This document shows positions 33,851 to 43,992 of a DNA stretch of 64,000 nucleotides, in pieces; position 1 is the stretch's first letter; the number at the start of each line of letters is the position of its first letter. The notes under the pieces were generated by a model, which did not search any database, was not told the origin of the DNA, and saw nothing but the letters and a program-made list of their open reading frames with translations. The DNA is taken from the NCBI RefSeq assembly GCF_028476545.1, contig NW_026731879.1:407501-471500 (forward strand), read 5' to 3'. This DNA comes from Physella acuta. Its lineage: Eukaryota; Mollusca; Gastropoda; Physidae. Both the position numbers and the translations under genes were made by a program.

Positions 33851-34265
33851 GTTACCAGGCCTGAGGTAACCAGGCCTGAGGTAACCAGGCCTGAGGTAAC
33901 CAGGCCTGAGGTAACCAGGCCTGAGGTAACCAGGCCTGAGGTAACCAGGCCTGAGGTAACCAGGCCTGAGGTAACCAGGCCTGAGGTAACCAGGCCTGAG
34001 GTAACCAGGCCTGAGGTAACCAGGCCTGAGGTAACCAGGCCTGAGGTAACCAGGCCTGAGGTAACCAGGCCTGAGGTAACCAGGCCTGAGGTAACCAGGC
34101 CTGAGGTAACCAGGCCTGAGGTAACCAGGCCTGAGGTAACCAGGCCTGAGGTAACCAGGCCTGAGGTAACCAGGCCTGAGGTAACCAGGCCTGAGGTAAC
34201 CAGGCCTGAGGTAACCAGGCCTGAGGTAACCAGGCCTGAGGTAACCAGGCCTGAGGTAAGGTGAG
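33851..34265. repeat. 15-bp minisatellite, about 27 essentially perfect copies
   Basis: CTGAGGTAACCAGGC repeated with no variant seen, so it is much more homogeneous than other arrays in the window. Each unit contains GAG|GTAACC. Frames open on the minus strand are artefacts. Confidence 0.97.
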
Positions 34266-34273
34266 GTAACCAG

Positions 34274-35350
34274 GGCTTTACTTTCTCGTATATACGAAGT
34301 ATAGAGAAAGTCTTGTAATCGTGCAAAAAAACAAATCGAGATTTTTACAAATCTCGACGTTTTACACCTCACTGATACGGAAAAACATAATTTTGCAATC
34401 TTGTCCGTATGTCTGTGTGTATGTGTGTGTGTGTCTGTGTGTGTGTGTGTGTGTGTGTCTGTGTTTCTGTAAACACGATAACTTGAGTACCGTTACAACT
34501 AGGTTGATGAAATTTCATATATAAGTATTACATTAAATTTGTAGATCCGTATCAACATTTCAGCAATTTCCGCTAGCCGGAAGTGGAACTTTTTCTTCTT
34601 TCAAGTTTTCAAAAGCCTATAACTTGAGGACTATTTCAGATAGATAAATGAAATTTCACATGTAAGTAAAAGATCTAATTACCTACCTTATGTCAAATTA
34701 TGAGCAATTTCTGTTGACCGGAAGTAGTAATTTACGCTGTTTCCGGTTTCTCAAAAAACACATGTGAATTTATAAAGTACTAATAATATCCCGCACTATT
34801 ATGCACATTTTGCTTGGCGTTCACTTGGTGTGCAATTCTTTTTTCTACGAGATCTATTCTATTATAAAAAGTTTAAGTAATTAAAAATGGATTTAAAATA
34901 TTGTCTATATCCCGAATTGCCATAAATGAAGTCACGCTTTTTTAACGATTTTTACCCCCCCCCCCCCCCCTCCGTCACACGTCGTCACAAAAAGCCAGAC
35001 CTACCCTCTAAAATGACGTCACACCTCAGTCAAAATTGCAGTTGATTTTTTTTTTAAATCGATATTTTTCTAAAATCTTGTTCTGAACTCAGTCAAAATA
35101 GAGTATTTTAATCAATTAAAACAGTTATCTAAAACGCGAAATAACGTCTAAAATTCGTTTTCTAAAATTGCTTTTTTATAATGCAAAAGTGTGACGTCTC
35201 ACCATTTTGACCCCCCCCCCTCATCACACACCGTCACAAAATTACAGATCCCCCCCCCCCCCCCCCTACGATTGTGATGTCATTTATGGACGACCCCATA
35301 TAAGAATATTCGAGGAAGCTAAAGGGAGATCACTCACGGTTTATTTTCAT
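34274..35350 (+). mobile_element. CTTTCTC-family dispersed repeat with nested MITE (element C, part 1)
   Basis: Begins TTTACTTTCTCGTATATACG, a short palindrome with AGTATAGAGAAAGT, then a GT tract, two internal AACTTGAGKAC...GAAATTTCA cassettes, and TATATCCCGAATTGCCAT at 34907. It resumes after the nested MITE with ATAAGAATATTCGAGGAAGC and ends near GGGAGATCACTCACGG. It is the reverse-orientation counterpart of 51755-52447. Confidence 0.85.
34921..35296 (-). mobile_element. GGGGTCATCC MITE, nested, end-damaged
   Basis: The right end GTGATGTCATTTATGGACGA then CCCC is an inverted-repeat terminus; the left end has lost its first bases (CCATAAATGAAGTCACGC). Internal order (C run, CACGTCGTCACAAAAAGCCAG, GCAGTTGATTTTTTTT, TTATAATGCAAAAGTGTGAC) is the reverse of 51304-51690. 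Confidence 0.85.
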
Positions 35351-35354
35351 TGTG

Positions 35355-35920
35355 TTTGTGAAATACTAACTTTAAATAGCAAGAAATGGCATTAAGACTT
35401 AGTTAATGTGACTTGCTGTCCTCAACTTATCCCAAAAATAGTTCAAACACCTGTACTGCCAACTTTCCTCATGCTCATTACATAACAAAGCATAGGATCA
35501 AAACAGAGAGCCGACACGGTATAAAGGCTGGCTTTGTCACAAATCGTCAACAATACACAATATGGACGGACAAAGCCGACTGAGGAGAAACCGACCGAGG
35601 AACGGCAACAAAAAAACAAACATGCAAAAACACAATGATGTGCCTAAATTTCGTTTATAATTAACATTTCAAGAGGGTATTTAACTAAATTCATTATAAA
35701 AGTTGTGGTTGCTGTATAAATCAGGCTACTTATTAGTGTTTTAAACCATAATGCTTTTATCGTTTATAAATATGCTATAAAAATAAACACCCACAATTTT
35801 ACATATCTGAACAATAAAAAAAAATGTGTGACTTTTTTCTGTGACTTTATATCTGTGACTTTTTTCCGAATAAAATTTTCATTTGTGTCTTTTTTCTATG
35901 ACTTTTTTTTCTGTTCACTA
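35355..35920 (-). mobile_element. GTCACAG-ended inverted-repeat element, copy C (partial, reverse)
   Basis: Reverse-orientation left half of the family seen at 50743-51300: shared CTTGCTGTCCTCAACTTA, AGCCGACACGGTATAAAGGC and ATAATGCTTTTATCGTTTAT, ending in TGTGACTTTTTTCTGTGACT. Together with 34274-35350 it forms one reversed composite whose far (right) end is absent. Confidence 0.78.
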
Positions 35921-35999
35921 TTAATACAGCTGATTGTAGCGTCGTTTTCTCCATAGTTACCAGGTTACGTCATGGTGTCACCCCCCCCCCCCCCCCTCT

Positions 36000-36354
36000 C
36001 CTTGTCGGGTTCGTCAATTAGAAATTTAAAGAGTTATTACCTCTAATTAATCATTAATTGAACTGGCCAAAAGCATTTTTTATACCTGACTGGTCACGGG
36101 ATACACTGGTGGTAGAAGGTTTCAGACGGAGTTTAACACATGACATCGGTTTGTGTGACTCCCTTATTGGTGGTCAAACGTTCATGTTTGATGTATAGGT
36201 GTCAGTGGTGGTCTGGTGGTCTAATATATTATCTCTGATATATTGTTTCTGATATATTGTCTCTGATATATTGTTTCTGATATATTGTCTCTGATATATT
36301 CAGTGTGTCTAAGATATTATGTCCTGTCACAACACTTAGAAAAGAGAAGCGACT
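36000..36354. other. unassigned, with short TGATATATTGTCTC repeats
   Basis: A 14-15-bp repeat (TCTGATATATTGT) at 36228-36300. Nothing else recognised. Confidence 0.5.
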
Positions 36355-38322
36355 GTGAGGTGTGTGGCTGGTGTGGTTGGTGTGTGGCTGGTGTGGTTGG
36401 TGTGTGGCTGGTGTGTGGCTGGTGTGTGTGGTTGGTGTGTGTGGCTGGTGTGTGTGGCTGGTGTGTGTGGTTGGTGTGTGTGGCTGGTGTGGCTGGTGTG
36501 GTTGGTGTGTGGCTGGTGTGTGGCTGGTGTGTGGCTGGTGTGTGGCTGGTGTGGCTGGTGTGGTTGGTGTGTGGTTAGTGTGTGGCTGGTGTGTGTGGCT
36601 GGTGTGTGGCTGGTGTGGCTGGTGTGGTTGGTGTGTGGTTAGTATGTGGCTGGTGTGTGGTTGGTGTGTGGTTGGTGTGTGGCTGGTGTGTGGTTGGTGT
36701 GTGGCTGGTGTGTGGTTGGTGTGTGTGGCTGGTGTGTGTGGCTGGTGTGTGGCTGGTGTGTGTATGGCTGGTGTGTGTGGCTGGTGTGTGGTTGGTGTGT
36801 GGCTGGTGTGTGGTTGGTGTGTGGCTGGTGTGTGGCTGGTGTGTGGCTGGTGTGTGGTTGGTGTGTGTGGCTGGTGTGTGTGGCTGGTGTGTGGCTGGTG
36901 TGTGTATGGCTGGTGTGTGTGGCTGGTGTGTGTATGGCTGGTGTGTGTGTGGCTGGTGTGTGTGTGGCTGGTGTGTGGCTGATGTGTGGCTGGTGTGTGG
37001 CTGGTGTGTGGCTGGTGTGTGTGGTTGGTGTGTGTGGCTGGTGTGTGGCTGGTGTGTGTATGGCTGGTTTGTGTGGCTGGTGTGTGTGGTTGGTGTGTGT
37101 GGCTGGTGTGTGGCTGGTGTGTGGCTGGTGTGGCTGATTGTGTGGTTGGTGTGTGGTTGGGGTGTGGCTGGTGTGTGGCTGGTGTGTGGCTGGTGTGTGT
37201 GGCTGGTGTGTGGCTGGTGTGGCTGATTGTGTGGCTGATTGTGTGGTTTTTGTGTGTGGCTGGTGTGTGGCTGGTGTGTGGCTGGTGTGTGTGGCTGGTG
37301 TGTGGCTGGTGTGGCTGATTGTGTGGTTGGTGTGTGTGGCTGGTGTGTGGCTGGTGTGTGGCTGGTGTGTGGCTGGTGTGTGTGGCTGATGTGTGTGGCT
37401 GGTGTGTGGCTGGTGTGGCTGATTGTGTGGTTGGTGTGTGTGGCTGGTGTGTGGATGGTGTGTGGCTGGTGTGTGGCTGGTGTGTGTGGTTGGTGTGTGT
37501 GGCTGGTGCGTGTGTGGTTGGTGTGTGTGGCAGGTGTGTGTGGCTGGTGTGGCTGATTGTGTGGTTGGTGTGTGTGGCTGGTGTGTGGTTGGTGTGTGGT
37601 TGGTGTGTGTGGTTGGTGTGTGGCTGGTGTGTGGCTGGTGTGTGGCTGGTGTATGGCTGGTGTGTGTGGCTGGTGTGTGGCTGGTGTGTGTGGCTGGTGT
37701 GTGTGGCTGGTGTGTGTGTGGCTGGTGTGTGTGTGGGGCTGGTGTGTGGGGGCTGGTGTGTGTGGGGCTGGTGTGTGTGGCTGGTGTGTGTGTGGCTGGT
37801 GTGTGTGGCTGGTGTGTGGCTGGTGTGTGGCTGGTGTGTGGCTGGTGTGGCTGGTGTGTGGCTGGTGTGGCTGGTGTGTGTGTGGCTGGTGTGTTGCTGG
37901 TGTGTGGCTGGTGTGTGTGCTGGTGTGTGTGGCTAGTGTGTGTGGCTGGTGTGTGTGTGTGGCTGGTGTGTGTGTGTGTGGCTGGTGTGTGTGGCTGGTG
38001 TGTGTGGCTGGTGTGTGTGTGTGTGGCTGGTGTGTGTGTGTGGCTGGTGTGTGGCTGGTGTGTGTGGCTGGTGTGTGTGGCTGGTGTGTGTGGCTGGTTG
38101 TGTGGCTGGTGTGTGTGCCTGGTGTGTGTGGCTGGTTGTGTGGCTGTATTGTGTGGTTGGTGTGTGCGGCTGGTGTGGCTGGTGTGGCTGATTGTGTGGC
38201 TGGGTTGTGTGGCTGGGTTGTGTGGTTGGTGTGTGGCTGGTGTGTGGCCGCTGTGTGGCTGGTGTGTGGCTGGTGTGTGTGGCTGGTGTGTGTGTGGCTG
38301 TTATGTGGCTGGTGTGTGCAGG
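36355..38322. repeat. GTGTGTGGCTG satellite, about 2 kb
   Basis: Variable 9-15-bp units GTGTGTGGCTGGT, GTGTGGTTGGT and GTGGCTGATTGT. The strand is almost free of A and C. All frames read Val/Trp/Leu/Cys/Gly repeats and are artefacts. Alternating GT stretches could adopt Z-DNA (inference). Confidence 0.96.
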
Positions 38323-38790
38323 TGAACCACCTATGCTACAGCTGCAAGAGAATATTGTTGTTACGATCCTTCCATTACCAGGTGCACGATATGGGATGTG
38401 CAGTTAAAAAAATAATTTAGGTCACACAAAAATGTGCAGAAGCCGTTCTGGAAATATCCCACGCATATCTCCCTCGATTCAAGTTTTTATTTTATTTTTT
38501 AGATTTTTAAAATTCCGAAATCTAAATGGAAACTGTCAAAAACTAGCTCCAAAAATGAGTGACGACTGCAATACCAGCTTATCTCAACACCCCCCCTCCC
38601 CCACCCTGTGAGTAGACTTTTGTCTGCAGACTTCTACCTGGTGAGTTACCTGACCTTCAGGTAAACGGTGAGAGGGTTGACGGTTTGTTTACTTTGCTGC
38701 AGAAACAGTTACCATGCTGAACTCTGACCTCTTAACACGTTATTTGAAAGTTCATTGAGAAATTTGATCTGTCAGTATCTGGTCAACGTT
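38323..38790. other. unassigned
   Basis: No feature recognised apart from a C run near 38590. Confidence 0.5.
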
Positions 38791-38794
38791 TCTA

Positions 38795-39125
38795 CACCAC
38801 ACTAGACAAATGTTCAACCCACACCACACTAGACAAATGTTCAACCCACACTACACTAGACAAATGTTCAACCCACACCACACTAGACAAATGTTCAACC
38901 CACACCACACTAGACAAATGTTCAACCCACACCACACTAGACAAATGTTCAACCCACAGCACACTAGACAAATGTTCAACCCACCCCCACACTAGACAAA
39001 TGTTTAACCCACACTACACTAGACAAATGTTCAACCCACACCACACTAGACAAATGTTCAACCCACACTACACTAGACAAATGTTCAACACACCACCACA
39101 CCCCCACTAAAATGTTCAACCCACA
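38795..39125. repeat. 27-bp minisatellite, about 12 copies
   Basis: Units CACTAGACAAATGTTCAACC then CACACCA, with CACACTA and CACAGCA variants. Confidence 0.96.
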
Positions 39126-39144
39126 AATGTTATTCAATTTGGAC

Positions 39145-40738
39145 TACCACACACTGCTGACCACACCACCACACACACTGGTGACCACACCACCACACAC
39201 ACTGCTGACCACACCTCCACACACACTGGTGACCACACAACACACAAAATGGTGACCACACCACCACACACACTGGTGACCACACCACCACACACACTGG
39301 TGACCACACACACTGGTGACCACACCACACACACTGCTGACCACACCACCACACACACTGGTGACCACACACACTGGTGACCACACACACTGGTGACCAC
39401 ACCACCACACACACTGGTGACCACACCACCACACACACTGGTGACCACACACACTGGTGACCACACACACTGGTGACCACACCACACACAAAATGGTGAC
39501 CACACCACCACACACACTGGTGACCACACCACCACACACAATGGTGACACCACACAATGGTGACCACACACACACTGGTGACCGCACCACCACACACAAT
39601 GGTGACCACACACACTGGTGACCACACCACCACACACAATGGTGACCACACCACCACACACACTGGTGACCACACCACACACAAAATGGTGACCACACCA
39701 CCACACACACTGGTGACCACACCACCACACACAATGATGACACCACACAATGGTGAACACACACACTGGTGACCACACCACCACACACACTGGTGACCAC
39801 ACCACCACACACACTGGTGACCACACCACCACACACACTGGTGACCACACCACACACAAAATGGTGACCACACACAATGGTGACCACACACACTGGTGAC
39901 CACACCACCACACACAATGGTGACCACACCACCACACACACTGGTGACCACACCACCACACACAATGATGACACCACACAATGGTGAACACACACACTGG
40001 TGACCACACCACCACACACACTGGTGACCACACCACCACACACACTGGTGACCACACCACCACACACAATGGTGACCACACCACCACACACAATGGTGAC
40101 CACACACAATGGTGACCACACACACTGGTGACCACACCACCACACACAATGGTGACCACACCACCACACACACTGGTGACCACACCACCACACACAATGG
40201 TGACCACACCACCACACACACTGGTGACCACACCACACACAAAATGGTGACCACACCACCACACACTGGTGACCACACACACTGGTGACCACACACACTG
40301 GTGACCACACCACCACACACACTGGTGACCACACCACCACACACACTGGTGACCACACACACTGGTGACCACACACACTGGTGACCACACACACTGGTGA
40401 CCACACACACTGGTGACCATACACACTGGTGACCACACCACACACAAAATGGTGACCACACCACCACACACAATGGTGACCACACACACTGGTGACCACA
40501 CTACACACACACTGGTGACACACACTGGTGACCACACCACCACACACACTGGTGACCACACCACACACACACTTTGGTGACCACACACACTGGTTACCAC
40601 ACCACCACACACACTGGTGACCACACACACTGGTGACCACACCACACACAAAATGGTGACCACACCACCACACACTTTGGTGACCACACGCACTGGTGAC
40701 CATACCACACACACACACTGGTGACCACACACCAGCAG
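39145..40738. repeat. GGTGACCACACCACCACACAC satellite, about 1.6 kb
   Basis: Units GGTGACCACACCACCACACA then CACT or CAAT, with shorter GGTGACCACACACACT units mixed in. Large blocks recur; for example ATGATGACACCACACAATGG occurs at about 39733 and 39967. Minus-strand Cys/Val/Trp frames of up to 556 residues are artefacts. Confidence 0.96.
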
Positions 40739-41155
40739 ACAATTGCAAAACCAACCAATCAGGCAGATTGTGTTTACAACAAAACGTTTACCCCAACCCG
40801 TCATCTACCCCCAACCTCCCCCCCCCCCCCCTACATCTCTGCGCCTTAATGTCCTTATGTCGGTCTATCTACGCCTCGAAACGTCTCGCACTCAAACTTT
40901 TGTCGCTGACTTATGTTCATTGTTTGTCTGACTAGATCTGTTTGTGGCCTACTTTCTTGTAAGTAACACACTCGAGGATGTGTAGCTGGTCCCGAGTGGA
41001 CACAAGAGGGGGCTGTGTCTTGAGATGACACCGGAAGTGGAGAAGTGAAACAGGAAGTGAGATCTGAACGATTGTCTTATGTCTAAAAATAAAAAAAACA
41101 ATAATAACGGTTGTTGTGTGGTGTATTCTGATGAATGGTGAAGTCTGCTGGACGT
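40739..41155. other. unassigned
   Basis: C run near 40818-40830. No gene recognised. Confidence 0.5.
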
Positions 41156-41159
41156 CTAT

Positions 41160-41490
41160 CAGCAGTCAGTCACCTGTCTGTCACCTGTCTGTCACCTGTC
41201 ACCTGTCTGTCACCTGTCTGTCACCTGTCTGTCACCTGTCACCTGTCTGTCACCTGTCTGTCACCTGTCTGTCACCTGTCAGTCACCTGTCTGTCACCTG
41301 TCTGTCACCTGTCTATCAGCAGTCTGCCATCTGTCTGTCACCTGTCTGTCACCTGTCTATCACTTGTCTGTCACCTGTCTATCACTTGTCTGTCACCTGT
41401 CTATCACCTGTCTATCACTTGTCTGTCACCTGTCTGTCACCTGTCTATCACCTGTCTGTCACCTGTCTATCACTTGTCTGTCACCTGAAT
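41160..41490. repeat. 11-bp minisatellite (CACCTGTCTGT)
   Basis: About 30 units of CACCTGTCTGT with CTAT and CACTTG variants. The reverse strand reads ACAG|GTGACAG. Confidence 0.95.
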
Positions 41491-43020
41491 GTAAGCTGCC
41501 CATCAACCAATACATAGATCAATCTTGTGCCACCAAAAATATTACCTTTACGGTCGAACTAATTGTAGTTTATTTAACTTTCGAAGCATTCGATAGTCTG
41601 AATACAAGATTTGACAGATACCACTCAATTAGAAGAACCCAGAAACTTTATCCAACCCATAAGTAGAAATTGTTACATTTACACTCTATAACTACACCAA
41701 ACAGCCACACACACAGTACACGTCAGTTAACAAACCCTTATGTTTCTTTACTCCTACCTGACCATACGTGGGACGTCTGACGTCCAGTATAAGTGGGACG
41801 TCCATCCCCCCATCCCCCACAGTTGCGATTCTGGCCGCCGATCAATTGAGGGACATGAAATTTGGCGTCTTCTCTTGTTACTGAACAACCGACCATTCGA
41901 GTCTGACCACCGGCCGTACGTTTGTGTGACGTCAGAACTGCTGGGTCTTGTCCGGCAAATGAAGTGGCAGCAGAGTGTGTGGTCCCTGGAGTTCTGGAAT
42001 ATTCCAGAAGTTGTGTGTCCTCTGTATGTCCTCTGTATGTCCTCTGTATGTCCTCTATATGTCCTCTGTATGTCCTCTGTATGTCCTCTGTAAGTCCCCC
42101 ATTCTTAAGCTGGCGGCCATCTTGTTCGTCTCGCCAACACTTAACGCCGCGTCACATCCGGTGTGTCCCTCGTGACTGCCGTCTGCCACCGACACGACAG
42201 ACGGACGCTCGTGCATTACCAGCTGACTGCACGTACTGAGCGCTGTGTTCGATGTTTGGAGTACTCACCCTTTATTTCCAACGTCCAAGTTTGTCAAGTT
42301 TCGTGACACAGGTAACCGCAGATGTTTCTAGATCTTTCTGGTGTGGTAGAAATCTTTCAAACCCCTCGCGTTGCAGCTACACTTGAACGTTTCAAATTGT
42401 ATTGGTGTAAGGCTCAGGTAGACATTCTCTTGTGATTGGCGGCGATATTTGGCAGGACTGTGGGCGTGGTTGCAGGGGGGGGGGGGTTGACATCATGACA
42501 TCAGCTGACTAGCACCCCCAGGGTGGCAACGTGACCCACGGGGTGGGGACCTACTGGTGGCAATACGGCTAAGTGGTGTAGACCAGCATTAGTGCTATCA
42601 ACAAGCTATAACCCGCTGTCAACCCGCTGTCAACCCGCTATGTTTGAAACAGAGTCAGATAAGTTTTTATGACTCCGTGACGACGCTGAAAGTTTCAGTA
42701 GACAGGCTACTCGTCCTGTTTCGTGACGTCATAGGGTACAACCTGCGGTTGTCTCACCACGAGTAAACAGCATCTACCACCCCCCCCCCCCCCACCTCAC
42801 CACCACTCCACACTCCCACCCCCCACCACCCACAAATGCCACAACTCTACCTAACGATGCTGGCCAGGGTATTTGAATAATTAGATTCTAGAACATTTTT
42901 AAGTGTTTTTTTTTCGTCAGTTTATTTATGTCTATCGCTAATTAGCAGAGTCTCTATCGTAATGTATGTCGGAGAAAACAAATGTCAGACACACAGACAG
43001 ACGAAATGTGTACTTGCACC
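41491..43020. other. unassigned, with small 11-bp repeat
   Basis: CTGTATGTCCT repeats about 8 times at 42018-42092; G/C runs occur near 42475-42486 and 42779-42793. No gene recognised. Confidence 0.5.
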
Positions 43021-43029
43021 AGAAGATGG

Positions 43030-43255
43030 GGTCAAACACCACAGCCAACATCCGCCAAACACCACACAAGTTGTGGGGGTCAGTTAACATCCGGTCAAAC
43101 ACCACACAAGTTGTGGGGGTCAGTTAACATCCGGTCAAACACCACACAAGTTGTGGGGGTCAGCCAACATCCGGTCAAACACCACACAAGTTGTGGGGGT
43201 CAGCCAACATCCGGTCAAACACCACACAAGTTGTGGGGGTTAAGCAACATCCGGG
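43030..43255. repeat. 40-bp minisatellite, about 5.5 copies
   Basis: Units GGTCAAACACCACACAAGTT then GTGGGGGTCAGYYAACATCC. Confidence 0.95.
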
Positions 43256-43304
43256 TCTCTGGTGTAGGGGGAGAGCCGGTCGGAAAGGGAGACAAGTGCG
43301 GTGG

Positions 43305-43498
43305 TCTGGGGAGTGGTTGGGTTAAGACAAGTGGTTGGGTTAAGACAAGTGGTTGGGTTAAGACAAGTGGTTGGGTTAAGACAAGTGGTTGGGTTAAGAC
43401 AAGTGGTTGGGTTAAGACAAGTGGTTGGGTTAAGACAAGTGGTTGGGTTAAGACAAGTGGTTGGGTTAAGACAAGTGGTTGGACTGAAGACAAGTGGT
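43305..43498. repeat. 18-bp minisatellite, about 10 copies
   Basis: GGTTGGGTTAAGACAAGT, nearly perfect. Multiples of three keep frames open on both strands. Confidence 0.95.
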
Positions 43499-43764
43499 TA
43501 GGTCTTAGACAAACTAGACAACAGCGGTATGCCTTGGCTAGATGCTTTGACTTTACGATTGAATGATCTCGGTTTTAACCTTTGACCCACATAGGTGGGG
43601 CATGTGGATACTTTAGACATGATAGTGTGGTCAGTTAATACCCCACCCCACCCCCAACTTCTGCCATAATGACTTGACCGTTGTCTTCCAACAGCACCCT
43701 ACCAGATCTACACTGACCGCCATCTTAACGTCTGCTGACCGGGGCACCAGTCACAGGCCAAATC

Positions 43765-43992
43765 ATGGCGTCAACAGTGACGTCAGTCGTGACGTCACAC
43801 AACGACAGTAACGTGACGAACGTGACGGGTCAGGCGTCCAGCACGTGGCAGGAGGGTGACCTGTTCACGTGGCACGGCGCCGAGCTCATCCTCCTGCCCT
43901 CCATGATGCTGCTGGGCATCATGGGAAACCTCCTCGTCTTCTATATTTATCACTTCCGGTGGAGAAGCAACACGGTCACACTTTTCAAGCGG
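43765..43992 (+). CDS. GPCR exon 1
   Basis: Encodes residues 1-76: glycosylation sites, TM1 and the start of intracellular loop 1 (HFRWRSNTVTLFKR). Donor GTAGGT at 43993. Confidence 0.88.

Noticed and set aside
36362-38420. Cys/Trp/Val-rich and hydrophobic membrane-like frames
   Set aside because: Simple GTGTGTGGCTG repeat read in successive frames.
39130-40804. 556-, 536- and 451-residue Cys-rich frames on the minus strand
   Set aside because: CA-rich satellite; three overlapping frames with the same content.
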